The notes under the pieces are model-generated. The model made no database searches. It saw nothing but the letters and a program-made list of their open reading frames with translations, and was not told the DNA's origin. From Bacteroides oleiciplenus YIT 12058 (GTDB lineage: Bacteria; Bacteroidota; Bacteroidia; Bacteroidales; Bacteroidaceae), in NCBI RefSeq assembly GCF_000315485.1, contig NZ_JH992944.1, forward strand, positions 211,781 through 275,780: a DNA stretch of 64,000 nt. The letters run 5' to 3'. The position numbers and the translations under genes were made by a program. Each line of letters begins with the position of its first letter. The first letter of the stretch is position 1. Below, piece by piece: positions 17,806-26,431 of the stretch.

Positions 17806-19146
17806 ATGAAAATCATTATTGCCGGTGCCGGCGCAGTAGGCACACACTTGGCAAAATTGCTGTCCCGCGAGAAACAGGACATCATACTGATGGACGACAA
17901 CGAGGAAAGGTTGAGTACGCTCAGTTCCAACTTCGACTTGATGACGGTTACAGCATCGCCTACTTCCATTCAGGGATTGAAGGAGGTAGGAGCTAAAGAG
18001 GCGGACTTATTTATAGCTGTCACTCCTGATGAAAGCCGTAACATAACCGCTTGTATGCTCGCCACCAACCTGGGTGCGAAGAAAACCGTTGCCCGCATCG
18101 ACAATTACGAATATCTCCTGCCCAAGAATAAGGAGTTCTTTCAGAAACTGGGCGTTGATTCGCTGATTTATCCCGAAATGCTTGCCGCCAAAGAAATCGT
18201 ATCTTCCATACGTATGAGTTGGGTGCGCCAATGGTGGGAGTTCTGCGGCGGCTCACTGATACTTATTGGTACCAAGATGCGCGAAAAGGCGGAGATACTG
18301 AATATTCCCCTGCACCAGCTTGCCGGAACAGACAAGCCCTATCACGTGGTAGCCATCAAGCGCGGTAATGAAACGCTCATCCCCCGTGGTGACGATGTAA
18401 TCAAACTACACGATATTGTTTATTTCACCACCACCCGCAAGTACGTACCTTATATACGTAAGATAGCCGGCAAGGAAGATTATGCCGACGTGCGCAACGT
18501 GATGATTATGGGCGGAAGCCGCATTGCCGTGCGCACCGCGCAATATGTGCCCGACTATATGCAAGTGAAGATTATAGATAATGACTTGAATCGTTGTAAC
18601 CGCCTGACGGAAATTCTTGACGACAAAGTCATGATTATCAACGGAGACGGACGAGACATGGATTTGCTTATCGAAGAAGGTCTGAAAAATACGGAGGCTT
18701 TCGTTGCCCTGACTGATAATTCGGAAACGAACATTCTTTCCTGCCTTGCCGCCAAGCGCATGGGTGTCAGTAAAACGGTGGCAGAAGTAGAAAACATAGA
18801 TTATATAGGTATGGCGGAGAGCCTCGACATCGGTACGGTAATCAACAAAAAAATGATTACTGCCAGTCACATCTACCAGATGATGCTGGATGCCGACGTC
18901 AGCAACGTGAAGTGTCTGACTTTTGCCAATGCCGACGTTGCGGAATTCACCGTGAAAGCCGGTTCCAAAATCACTAAACATCAGGTGAAAGACCTCGGAC
19001 TGCCGAAGGGAGCCACCATCGGAGGATTAATCCGTCAGGGCGAAGGTGTCGTGGTGATGGGTAATACACAGATATTGCCAGGCGACCATGTGGTGGTATT
19101 CTGCCTGAATATGATGATTAAGAAGATTGAGAAATACTTTAATTAA
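17806..19146 (+). CDS. trkA: Trk potassium uptake NAD-binding protein TrkA
   Basis: A 446-aa cytoplasmic gating subunit. It has two RCK units: each has a Rossmann fold (MKIIIAGAGAVGTHLAKLL at the N-terminus and VMIMGGSRIAVRTAQYV from about residue 231) and a TrkA-C ligand domain. Acidic residues for the adenosine ribose are present (LMDDNEER, KIIDND). It lies 35 nt upstream of trkH, with which it forms the potassium transporter. Probably co-transcribed with dxs. Confidence 0.95.
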   Translation: MKIIIAGAGAVGTHLAKLLSREKQDIILMDDNEERLSTLSSNFDLMTVTASPTSIQGLKEVGAKEADLFIAVTPDESRNITACMLATNLGAKKTVARIDNYEYLLPKNKEFFQKLGVDSLIYPEMLAAKEIVSSIRMSWVRQWWEFCGGSLILIGTKMREKAEILNIPLHQLAGTDKPYHVVAIKRGNETLIPRGDDVIKLHDIVYFTTTRKYVPYIRKIAGKEDYADVRNVMIMGGSRIAVRTAQYVPDYMQVKIIDNDLNRCNRLTEILDDKVMIINGDGRDMDLLIEEGLKNTEAFVALTDNSETNILSCLAAKRMGVSKTVAEVENIDYIGMAESLDIGTVINKKMITASHIYQMMLDADVSNVKCLTFANADVAEFTVKAGSKITKHQVKDLGLPKGATIGGLIRQGEGVVVMGNTQILPGDHVVVFCLNMMIKKIEKYFN

Positions 19147-19181
19147 ATGAAGAACTAAAAAATATTCTTCATTCATATAAT

Positions 19182-20633
19182 ATGATTAATTTCAAAACGG
19201 TTATACGGATTATCGGCATCCTCCTATTGCTGGAGACAATGATGCTGTTGATTTGCTCGGGGGTTTCATTCTACTATCAGGATGAGGCACTGGTGGACTT
19301 CTGGGTATCGGCAGGTATCACAGCAGGTGCCGGATTGCTTCTGGCAGCCATGGGCAAAGGCGGTAACCGGCAATTGACACGCAGGGATGGCTATGTACTC
19401 GTCAGCTTCGCCTGGGTGGCATTTTCTCTTTTCGGCATGCTGCCATTTTATATCAGTGGATACATACCCAGCATCACCAATGCTTTTTTCGAAACAATGT
19501 CCGGCTTCAGCAGTACGGGCGCCACCATACTGGACGATATTGAAGCGCTGCCCCACGGATTGCTCTTCTGGCGCAGCATGACGCAATGGATAGGTGGTTT
19601 GGGAATTATCATGTTCACCATCGCCATACTTCCGATATTCGGTGTCAGTGGTTTGCAGGTATTTGCCGCCGAAGCCAGCGGACCGACGCACGACAAAGTG
19701 CACCCGCGTATCGGTATCACCGCCAAATGGATTTGGAGTATCTATGCAGGTATCACCTGTATCCTTGTGGCTTTATTGATGCTGGGTGGAATGAACTGGT
19801 TCGACAGTGTTTGTCATGCCTTTGCCACTACCGGAACAGGCGGATTCTCAACCAAACAGGCCAGCGTAGCCTATTATAACTCTCCGTATATCGAATACGT
19901 CATATCCATCTTCATGTTTATTTCGGGAATCAACTTCACATTGCTGCTGTTCTTCGTCAACCGGAAATTCAAGAAAGTCATCAATGACGCTGAGTTGAAA
20001 TGGTATTTCTGGTCGGTGGTGCTATTCACCGGAGTAATAGCAGTGATACTTTTCTATTCCAAACCGATGGGAATAGAAGAATCGTTCCGCCAATCACTGT
20101 TTCAGGTGATTTCCCTACATACCTCCACCGGATTTGCTACTGCCGACTATATGCTATGGCCTGCTGTGACGTGGGGATTACTGACCATCGTCATGCTGAT
20201 GGGTGCCTGTGCGGGAAGTACGACAGGCGGTTTGAAATGTATCCGCATGGTTATCCTCGGCAAAGTGGCCCGCAATGAATTCAAACATATCCTCCACCCG
20301 AATGCCATATTGCCGGTACGGCTCAACAAACAGGTTATTTCACCCTCCGTACAATCTACAGTGTTGGCTTTCTGCTTTATATATGCGGTCATTATCATCA
20401 TCAGTGTACTGATTATGATGGGACTGGGTATCGGATTTGTGGAATCTGTGGGTTGCGTAGTTTCCAGTATCGGTAATATGGGTCCCGGTTTGGGAGAAAC
20501 GGGTCCCGCTTTCTCATGGAATGCACTGCCCGACATCGCGAAGTGGCTGATGGCGTTCCTCATGCTCCTGGGACGTCTCGAGTTGTTCACCGTATTGCTG
20601 CTTTTCACCCCCGAATTCTGGAAGAGGAGTTGA
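19182..20633 (+). CDS. trkH: Trk potassium channel subunit TrkH
   Basis: A 483-aa membrane protein of the Trk/Ktr superfamily. Four pore-loop segments are visible: TMSGFSSTGATIL, FATTGTGGFSTKQ, SLHTSTGFATADY and SSIGNMGPGLGE, which carry the selectivity-filter glycines. About ten further hydrophobic segments surround them. It pairs with the adjacent TrkA for potassium import. Confidence 0.95.
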   Translation: MINFKTVIRIIGILLLLETMMLLICSGVSFYYQDEALVDFWVSAGITAGAGLLLAAMGKGGNRQLTRRDGYVLVSFAWVAFSLFGMLPFYISGYIPSITNAFFETMSGFSSTGATILDDIEALPHGLLFWRSMTQWIGGLGIIMFTIAILPIFGVSGLQVFAAEASGPTHDKVHPRIGITAKWIWSIYAGITCILVALLMLGGMNWFDSVCHAFATTGTGGFSTKQASVAYYNSPYIEYVISIFMFISGINFTLLLFFVNRKFKKVINDAELKWYFWSVVLFTGVIAVILFYSKPMGIEESFRQSLFQVISLHTSTGFATADYMLWPAVTWGLLTIVMLMGACAGSTTGGLKCIRMVILGKVARNEFKHILHPNAILPVRLNKQVISPSVQSTVLAFCFIYAVIIIISVLIMMGLGIGFVESVGCVVSSIGNMGPGLGETGPAFSWNALPDIAKWLMAFLMLLGRLELFTVLLLFTPEFWKRS

Positions 20634-20704
20634 TAGAAGGTCAAAAAGTGCTAAAAACTGAACATTTTGACATCTCTGTATAACAAAATAGCCAATAATT
20701 GTTA

Positions 20705-20712
20705 TACATTTG
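20705..20712 (+). promoter_or_regulatory. -7 box before the small exported protein and nuo operon
   Basis: TACATTTG matches TAnnTTTG exactly, 24 nt before the ATG at 20,736. No exact -7 box was found between this gene and nuoA, so this may also feed nuo. Confidence 0.55.
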
Positions 20713-20735
20713 CAGCCGAATGAAAAAGTAGTTGT

Positions 20736-21113
20736 ATGAAACAGTGTATAAAATACCTCATGATCCTCTTACTCGGCGTATTGCTGTACGACGGTGCAGC
20801 ACAGGCGGCGGGTATATCATGCACCTTCATACGCAACGATGACGAGCGTTGCATCTTGTCTCAAGCTCCTACTACACATCAACAGAACATCCGTAACATA
20901 TATAATCGTTTCCTTTCCACACCTCTTTATATAGATAACGTGGACAGTACACAAGTGCCCGGTAACAAGAGTGTCTTGCTGTTACTGAATTATTTCCGGA
21001 TGCACTGGCTGGCTGATTCTCCAGCCTGCAACTCATTGTTGCACTCCTCTTTCTATCCTGTGCCCGACCCGCTCTCTTACTATGTCTTCGGGTTGAGAAA
21101 GATAATTATTTAA
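20736..21113 (+). CDS. Small exported protein of unknown function
   Basis: 125 aa with a signal peptide (MKQCIKYLMILLLGVLLYDG, cleavage near AQAAG). The mature part of about 100 residues has no motif I recognise; it contains three cysteines and a hydrophobic VLLLLNYF segment, and ends in hydrophobic residues. It lies 114 nt upstream of nuoA on the same strand behind its own -7 box. A link to complex I is possible from position only. Confidence 0.6.
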   Translation: MKQCIKYLMILLLGVLLYDGAAQAAGISCTFIRNDDERCILSQAPTTHQQNIRNIYNRFLSTPLYIDNVDSTQVPGNKSVLLLLNYFRMHWLADSPACNSLLHSSFYPVPDPLSYYVFGLRKIII

Positions 21114-21227
21114 TAAAATAAGTCGGGCAGACTGCAAAGTTTGCCAAGGTCCGTCGAAGGCGATTCAGAGGGATTGCTCCCTTCGGCCAACTATCCTATT
21201 ATATACATCTAAAAGATAATTAGATTT

Positions 21228-21578
21228 ATGAATTTTACTTTGTTAGTAGTCGTCTTACTGACGGCAATTGCTTTCGTGGGTATTGTTATCGCGCTGTCCA
21301 AAGCGATATCACCCCGTTCGTACAATCCACAGAAAATGGAAGCGTACGAGTGTGGTATTCCTACCCGTGGTAAATCGTGGATGCAATTCCGGGTGGGTTA
21401 CTACCTGTTTGCCATCCTGTTTCTGATGTTCGATGTAGAAACGGTATTCCTGTTTCCGTGGGCAGTCATCGCCCGCGACCTGGGAATAACGGGATTACTC
21501 AGTATCTTATTTTTCTTACTCATCCTGGTATTAGGACTTGCCTATGCATGGCGGAAAGGAGCATTGGAATGGAAATAA
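21228..21578 (+). CDS. nuoA: Complex I subunit NuoA
   Basis: 116 aa, three membrane helices, with the conserved loop KMEAYECGIPTRG (the ECG motif near the quinone site) and the FLMFDVETVFLFPWA helix. It opens the nuo operon. Its last 10 nt overlap nuoB, typical of tightly coupled subunits. Confidence 0.96.
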   Translation: MNFTLLVVVLLTAIAFVGIVIALSKAISPRSYNPQKMEAYECGIPTRGKSWMQFRVGYYLFAILFLMFDVETVFLFPWAVIARDLGITGLLSILFFLLILVLGLAYAWRKGALEWK

Positions 21579-22168
21579 AGAAAAAGCCAAAAATAAAATC
21601 TATCCCGTATGAAGAATTTACGGATAATGAAACGTTGGAGAAACTCGTTCGCGAACTTAATGCCGGAGGTGCAAATGTTGCCCTCGGTGTACTGGACGAC
21701 TTCATCAACTGGGGACGTAGCAATTCGCTGTGGCCGCTTACGTTTGCAACAAGTTGTTGCGGTATCGAGTTCATGGCACTGGGTGCCGCGCGCTACGACA
21801 TGGCGCGCTTCGGATTTGAAGTAGCCCGTGCCAGTCCGCGACAGGCAGATATGATTATGGTGTGCGGAACTATCACCAACAAGATGGCGCCCGTACTGAA
21901 ACGTTTGTACGACCAGATGCCTGACCCTAAATATGTGGTTGCCGTGGGTGGATGCGCCGTTAGTGGCGGACCATTCAAGAAATCGTACCATGTAGTGAAC
22001 GGGGTTGACAAGGTTTTGCCGGTGGATGTATACATCCCGGGATGCCCGCCTCGTCCGGAAGCATTCTATTACGGTATGATGCAGTTGCAACGCAAAGTGA
22101 AGATAGAAAAATTCTTCGGTGGAGTGAACAGAAAAGAACCCAAACCGAAAGAGGAGACAGAAAAATAA
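21569..22168 (+). CDS. nuoB: Complex I subunit NuoB
   Basis: 199 aa starting at the ATG inside the nuoA 3' end (MEIKKKPKIK). Ligands of the N2 iron-sulphur cluster are visible: ATSCCGIEFM, VAVGGCAVSGG and YIPGCPPRPEAF. This peripheral subunit passes electrons to quinone. The open frame continues upstream inside nuoA but that extension is a shadow. Confidence 0.96.
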   Translation: MEIKKKPKIKSIPYEEFTDNETLEKLVRELNAGGANVALGVLDDFINWGRSNSLWPLTFATSCCGIEFMALGAARYDMARFGFEVARASPRQADMIMVCGTITNKMAPVLKRLYDQMPDPKYVVAVGGCAVSGGPFKKSYHVVNGVDKVLPVDVYIPGCPPRPEAFYYGMMQLQRKVKIEKFFGGVNRKEPKPKEETEK

Positions 22169-22175
22169 TCAGAAT

Positions 22176-23768
22176 ATGGATAATATACGATTTATAAAAC
22201 CTGCGGACTTACATGCCGAAATGCTCCGTTTGCATCGCGAAGAGCAGATGGACTTTCTGAAATGCCTTAGCGGTATGGATTGGGGAGAACCCGCCGATGG
22301 TGACGCACCGGATACTCCACGTGGACTGGGTATTGTCTACCTACTGGAATCCACCGTCACCGGCAAACAGGCAGCAGTGCGCACTGCCACCCTGGACCGC
22401 GAGAATCCTGAATTGCCCAGTGTCAGCGACATTTGGAAAGCAGCAGACTTCAATGAACGTGAAGTATATGACTTTTACGGCATCATCTTCATAGGACATC
22501 CCGACATGCGCCGCCTCTACCTGCGTAACGACTGGGTAGGCTATCCAATGCGTAAAGATAATGATCCCGAAAAGGACAATCCGCTGCGCATGGACAATGA
22601 AGAAACAATAGATACCACCACCGAACTGGAACTGAACCCGGACGGCACGGTGAAGAATAAAGAGCTCATACTTTTCGGCGACGAAGAATATGTGGTGAAC
22701 ATCGGTCCGCAGCACCCCGCAACACACGGTGTAATGCGTTTCCGTGTATCACTGGAAGGTGAAACCATTGATAAGATAGATGCCAACTGCGGATACATCC
22801 ACCGGGGTATTGAAAAGATGTGCGAAAGCCTCACCTACCCGCAGACACTGGCACTGACCGACCGCCTTGATTATCTGGGCGCTCATCAGAACCGCCATGC
22901 CCTGTGTTCGTGCATTGAACAGGCAATGGGTATTGAAGTGAGCGATCGCGTGAAATACATTCGTACCATTATGGACGAATTGCAACGTATCGACTCTCAC
23001 TTGTTGTTTTATTCTTGTCTGGCAATGGACCTCGGCGCACTGACCGCCTTCTTCTACGGTTTCCGTGATCGCGAGAAGATACTCGACATCTTCGAGGAAA
23101 CCTGCGGCGGACGCCTCATCATGAACTATAACACCATCGGAGGTGTGCAGACTGACTTGCATCCCAACTTCCAGAAGCGAGTGAAAGAGTTTATCCCCTA
23201 CCTGCGCGGCATCATCCACGAATATCATCAGGTGTTCACCGGCAACATTATCGCTCAGCAACGTCTGAAAGGCGTGGGTGTGCTAAGCCGCGAAGATGCC
23301 ATCACCTTCGGAGCCACAGGCGGCACAGGACGTGCCAGCGGCTGGGCTTGCGATGTGCGTAAACGTCATCCGTATGGAGTATATGACAAGGTGGACTTCA
23401 AGGAAATCGTCTACACCGAAGGCGACTCATGGGCACGCTACATGGTTCGTATGGACGAAATCATGGAAAGCATGAATATCATCGAGCAACTCATCGACAA
23501 CATTCCCGAAGGACCCTACCAAGAGAAGATGAAACCCATTATCCGCGTACCGGAAGGACAGTATTATACTGCCGTAGAGGGTAGCCGTGGCGAGTTTGGC
23601 GTCTTCCTGGAAAGTCACGGAGACAAAACGCCTTACCGCCTGCATTTTCGTTCCACAGGATTGCCACTGGTGAGCGCCGTAGACACCATTTGTCGCGGAG
23701 CAAAAATTGCCGACTTGATTGCCATAGGTGGAACGCTGGATTATGTAGTTCCGGATATTGACAGGTAA
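22176..23768 (+). CDS. Complex I fused subunit NuoCD
   Basis: 530 aa joining NuoC (residues 1 to about 150, with DIWKAADFNEREVYDFYGI) and NuoD (from about 170, beginning VNIGPQHPATHGVMRF). The HPATHG loop binds quinone near cluster N2, and the C-terminus ends VVPDIDR as in NuoD. The fusion is found in several bacterial groups. It starts 7 nt after nuoB; a palindromic repeat separates it from nuoH. Confidence 0.96.
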   Translation: MDNIRFIKPADLHAEMLRLHREEQMDFLKCLSGMDWGEPADGDAPDTPRGLGIVYLLESTVTGKQAAVRTATLDRENPELPSVSDIWKAADFNEREVYDFYGIIFIGHPDMRRLYLRNDWVGYPMRKDNDPEKDNPLRMDNEETIDTTTELELNPDGTVKNKELILFGDEEYVVNIGPQHPATHGVMRFRVSLEGETIDKIDANCGYIHRGIEKMCESLTYPQTLALTDRLDYLGAHQNRHALCSCIEQAMGIEVSDRVKYIRTIMDELQRIDSHLLFYSCLAMDLGALTAFFYGFRDREKILDIFEETCGGRLIMNYNTIGGVQTDLHPNFQKRVKEFIPYLRGIIHEYHQVFTGNIIAQQRLKGVGVLSREDAITFGATGGTGRASGWACDVRKRHPYGVYDKVDFKEIVYTEGDSWARYMVRMDEIMESMNIIEQLIDNIPEGPYQEKMKPIIRVPEGQYYTAVEGSRGEFGVFLESHGDKTPYRLHFRSTGLPLVSAVDTICRGAKIADLIAIGGTLDYVVPDIDR

Positions 23769-23781
23769 TTAACGATTAACG

Positions 23782-23846
23782 GTTAGTGATTAGTGATAAG
23801 CAGGCTACGCTGTCACGCCGCAAGGTACTAATCACTAATCACTAAC
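23782..23846. repeat. Palindromic repeat between nuoCD and nuoH
   Basis: Perfect 16-nt arms GTTAGTGATTAGTGAT and ATCACTAATCACTAAC around a 33-nt core containing GGCTACGCTGTCACGCCGCA. The core resembles those at 26,355 and 47,221. Confidence 0.85.
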
Positions 23847-23864
23847 AACTAATAACTAAATAAC

Positions 23865-24941
23865 GTGTTTGACTTTAGTATAGTAACTAACTGGATTCAC
23901 CAGACGCTGACCTCCTTCATGCCGGAAGGTCTGGCGATATTCCTCGAATGTGTAGTGATAGGCGTATGTATCATTCTGATGTATGCCGTACTCGCCATCA
24001 TTCTTATTTATATGGAGCGCAAGATATGCGCCTTCTTCCAATGCCGCCTCGGTCCGAATCGTGTGGGTAAATGGGGTAGTATTCAGGTCATCTGCGACGT
24101 ATTGAAGATGCTCACCAAAGAGATCTTCACTCCGAAAGAAGCTGACCGTTTCCTTTATAACCTGGCACCGTTCATGGTGATTATTGCTTCATTCCTGACG
24201 TTCGCCTGTCTGCCTATCAATAAAGGTATGGAAGTGTTGAACTTCAATGTGGGTGTATTCTTCCTGCTAGCAGCATCCAGCATAGGCGTATTAGGAATTT
24301 TGCTGGCGGGCTGGAGCTCCAACAACAAGTTCTCTCTTATCGGCGCTATGCGAAGTGGAGCACAGATCATCTCGTATGAATTGTCTGTAGGATTGAGCAT
24401 ATTGACAATGGTGGTGCTAATGGGAACCATGCAGTTCTCCGAAATCGTAGAAGGACAGGCCGACGGCTGGTTCATCTTCAAAGGACATATCCCGGCAGTG
24501 ATCGCCTTCATCATCTACCTGATTGCCGGAAACGCTGAATGTAACCGTGGACCGTTCGACTTGCCGGAAGCAGAAAGCGAATTAACGGCTGGATACCACA
24601 CCGAGTATAGCGGTATGCACTTCGGTTTCTTCTACCTGGCCGAATACCTGAACCTGTTCATCGTGGCCAGTGTGGCTGCCACCATCTTCCTGGGTGGTTG
24701 GATGCCGTTGCACATTGCAGGACTGGACGGCTTCAACGCTGTGATGGATTATATTCCGGGCTTTGTCTGGTTCTTTGGTAAAGCATTCTTCGTAGTGTTC
24801 CTGCTGATGTGGATTAAGTGGACATTCCCCCGCTTGCGTATCGACCAGATTCTGGCGCTGGAATGGAAGTACCTGGTACCTATTTCAATGGTGAACCTCA
24901 TCATCATGGTACTGATTGTTGTATTTAAACTGCACTTTTAG
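23865..24941 (+). CDS. nuoH: Complex I subunit NuoH
   Basis: 358 aa, about eight membrane helices, with the family loops ERKICAFFQCRLGPNRVG, NRGPFDLPEAESELTAGYHT and WTFPRLRIDQIL. It links the peripheral arm to the membrane arm next to the quinone channel. The start codon is GTG (GTGTTTGACTTT), since no ATG is in frame upstream of the conserved region. nuoI follows 3 nt after the stop. Confidence 0.96.
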   Translation: MFDFSIVTNWIHQTLTSFMPEGLAIFLECVVIGVCIILMYAVLAIILIYMERKICAFFQCRLGPNRVGKWGSIQVICDVLKMLTKEIFTPKEADRFLYNLAPFMVIIASFLTFACLPINKGMEVLNFNVGVFFLLAASSIGVLGILLAGWSSNNKFSLIGAMRSGAQIISYELSVGLSILTMVVLMGTMQFSEIVEGQADGWFIFKGHIPAVIAFIIYLIAGNAECNRGPFDLPEAESELTAGYHTEYSGMHFGFFYLAEYLNLFIVASVAATIFLGGWMPLHIAGLDGFNAVMDYIPGFVWFFGKAFFVVFLLMWIKWTFPRLRIDQILALEWKYLVPISMVNLIIMVLIVVFKLHF

Positions 24942-24944
24942 ATT

Positions 24945-25409
24945 ATGAAAACATACAGTTATTTGGGCGGACTCGTGCATGGCATCAGCTCCTTACTGAC
25001 AGGTATGAAAACTACCATGACCGTCTTCTGCCGCCGGAAGGTGACGGAGCAATACCCCGAGAACCGTGCGACATTGAAGATGTTCGACCGCTTCCGTGGT
25101 TCGCTGACCATGCCTCATAACGACCAGAACGAGCATCGCTGCGTAGCGTGCGGACTGTGCCAGATGGCATGTCCCAACGATACCATTACGGTGACGAGTG
25201 AAATGATAGAGACTGAGGACGGCAAGAAAAAGAAGATATTGGCAAAGTACGAGTACGACCTCGGTTCGTGCATGTTCTGCCAGCTTTGTGTAACAGCTTG
25301 TCCGCACGATGCGATTACGTTTGATACTGGCTTTGAACATGCAGTCTTCGATCGCACGAAGCTGGTGAAGACGCTGAATCATCCGGGCAGTCACGTAATA
25401 AAAAAATGA
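24945..25409 (+). CDS. nuoI: Complex I subunit NuoI, two 4Fe-4S clusters
   Basis: 154 aa with two ferredoxin motifs, CVACGLCQMACP at about residue 66 and CMFCQLCVTACP at about 107, which bind clusters N6a and N6b. With nuoEFG missing, this subunit is the likely entry point for electrons from a ferredoxin or flavodoxin-like donor; that part is inference. Confidence 0.96.
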   Translation: MKTYSYLGGLVHGISSLLTGMKTTMTVFCRRKVTEQYPENRATLKMFDRFRGSLTMPHNDQNEHRCVACGLCQMACPNDTITVTSEMIETEDGKKKKILAKYEYDLGSCMFCQLCVTACPHDAITFDTGFEHAVFDRTKLVKTLNHPGSHVIKK

Positions 25410-25414
25410 TTAAC

Positions 25415-25473
25415 GATTAGTGATAAGTGATTAGCACCGTGCGACATATATGCGCTAATCACTAATCACTAAA
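25415..25473. repeat. Palindromic repeat between nuoI and nuoJ
   Basis: Left GATTAGTGATAAGTGATTAG and right CTAATCACTAATCACT around a core containing GCACCGTGCGACATATATGC. Same arm words as the nuoCD-nuoH element but a different core. Confidence 0.75.
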
Positions 25474-25492
25474 CACTAAAAAACTAATTCAA

Positions 25493-26008
25493 ATGGAAAT
25501 GACCCTTGAAACCGTAGTATTCTACTTTCTGGCAGTGTTCATCACCGCGTGTTCCATTCTCACCGTGACCACACGTCATATGGTACGCTCGGCAACGTAT
25601 CTGCTGTTTACGCTTTTCGGCACGGCAGGCATTTACTTCCTGCTGGGCTACACATTCCTGGGCTCGGTACAAATCATGGTTTATGCCGGCGGTATAGTTG
25701 TACTCTACGTCTTCTCCATCCTGCTGACCAGTGGCGAAGGAGACCGTACTATCGACAAGTTGAAGCGTAGCAAACTGCTGGCTGGGCTGGGTGCCACCGT
25801 GGTGGGAGCTATCATCGTAGTGTTCATCACACTGAAACATAAGTTCATCGTCACCACTGACCTTGCACCTTTGGAAACCAACATCAAAACCATCGGAAAC
25901 GCAATGCTGAGTAGTGATAAATATGGTTATCTGCTTCCCTTCGAAGCCATCAGTATCCTGCTGCTGGCATGTATCGTAGGCGGACTGGTGATTGCACGTA
26001 AACGATAA
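25493..26008 (+). CDS. nuoJ: Complex I subunit NuoJ
   Basis: 171 aa, about five membrane helices. The YAGGIVVLYVFSILLT helix (third) is the conserved pi-bulge segment of NuoJ. Membrane arm subunit between NuoH and NuoK. The end is followed by nuoK within 13 nt. Confidence 0.94.
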   Translation: MEMTLETVVFYFLAVFITACSILTVTTRHMVRSATYLLFTLFGTAGIYFLLGYTFLGSVQIMVYAGGIVVLYVFSILLTSGEGDRTIDKLKRSKLLAGLGATVVGAIIVVFITLKHKFIVTTDLAPLETNIKTIGNAMLSSDKYGYLLPFEAISILLLACIVGGLVIARKR

Positions 26009-26021
26009 AAAAGAATTGATT

Positions 26022-26330
26022 ATGATACACATGGAATATTATCTGATAGTTTCGGCTATCATGTTTTTCGCCGGTATCTACGGGTTCTTCACCCGCCGCA
26101 ACACACTGGCCATACTTATCAGCATTGAGTTGATACTGAATGCTACGGACATCAACTTCGCAGTGTTCAACCGTTTCCTTTTCCCCGGCGGACTGGAAGG
26201 GTATTTCTTTGCCCTGTTCTCCATCGCCATCTCGGCAGCCGAAACGGCAGTGGCCATTGCGATTATGATTAACATCTACCGTAATATACGAAGTATCCAG
26301 GTGAACAAGCTGGACGAGTTAAAGTGGTAA
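26022..26330 (+). CDS. nuoK: Complex I subunit NuoK
   Basis: 102 aa from the ATG at 26,022 (MIHMEYYLIV), three membrane helices, with the conserved Glu residues of the antiporter-like channel in SIELILNA and SAAETAVAIA. An ATG at 26,031 is also possible. The longer frame starting with TTG at 25,992 would overlap nuoJ and is not needed for the family length. Confidence 0.94.
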   Translation: MIHMEYYLIVSAIMFFAGIYGFFTRRNTLAILISIELILNATDINFAVFNRFLFPGGLEGYFFALFSIAISAAETAVAIAIMINIYRNIRSIQVNKLDELKW

Positions 26331-26354
26331 CACTTAAAATATGAAATATGAAAT

Positions 26355-26419
26355 ATTAGGTATTAATTAGCTGCGCTGTGATGCTGCATAGAATTAATAT
26401 TTAATATCTAAAACCTAAT
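26355..26419. repeat. Palindromic repeat between nuoK and nuoL
   Basis: Arms ATTAGGTATTAATT and AATTAATATTTAATATCTAAAACCTAAT flank the core AGCTGCGCTGTGATGCTGCAT, nearly the same core as at 47,221 but with different arms. Confidence 0.75.
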
Positions 26420-26431
26420 AATTAGATAAAT

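Noticed and set aside
21377..21568. 64-codon upstream extension of nuoB
   Set aside because: It is an alternative reading of the nuoA gene; the NuoB family starts at 21,569.
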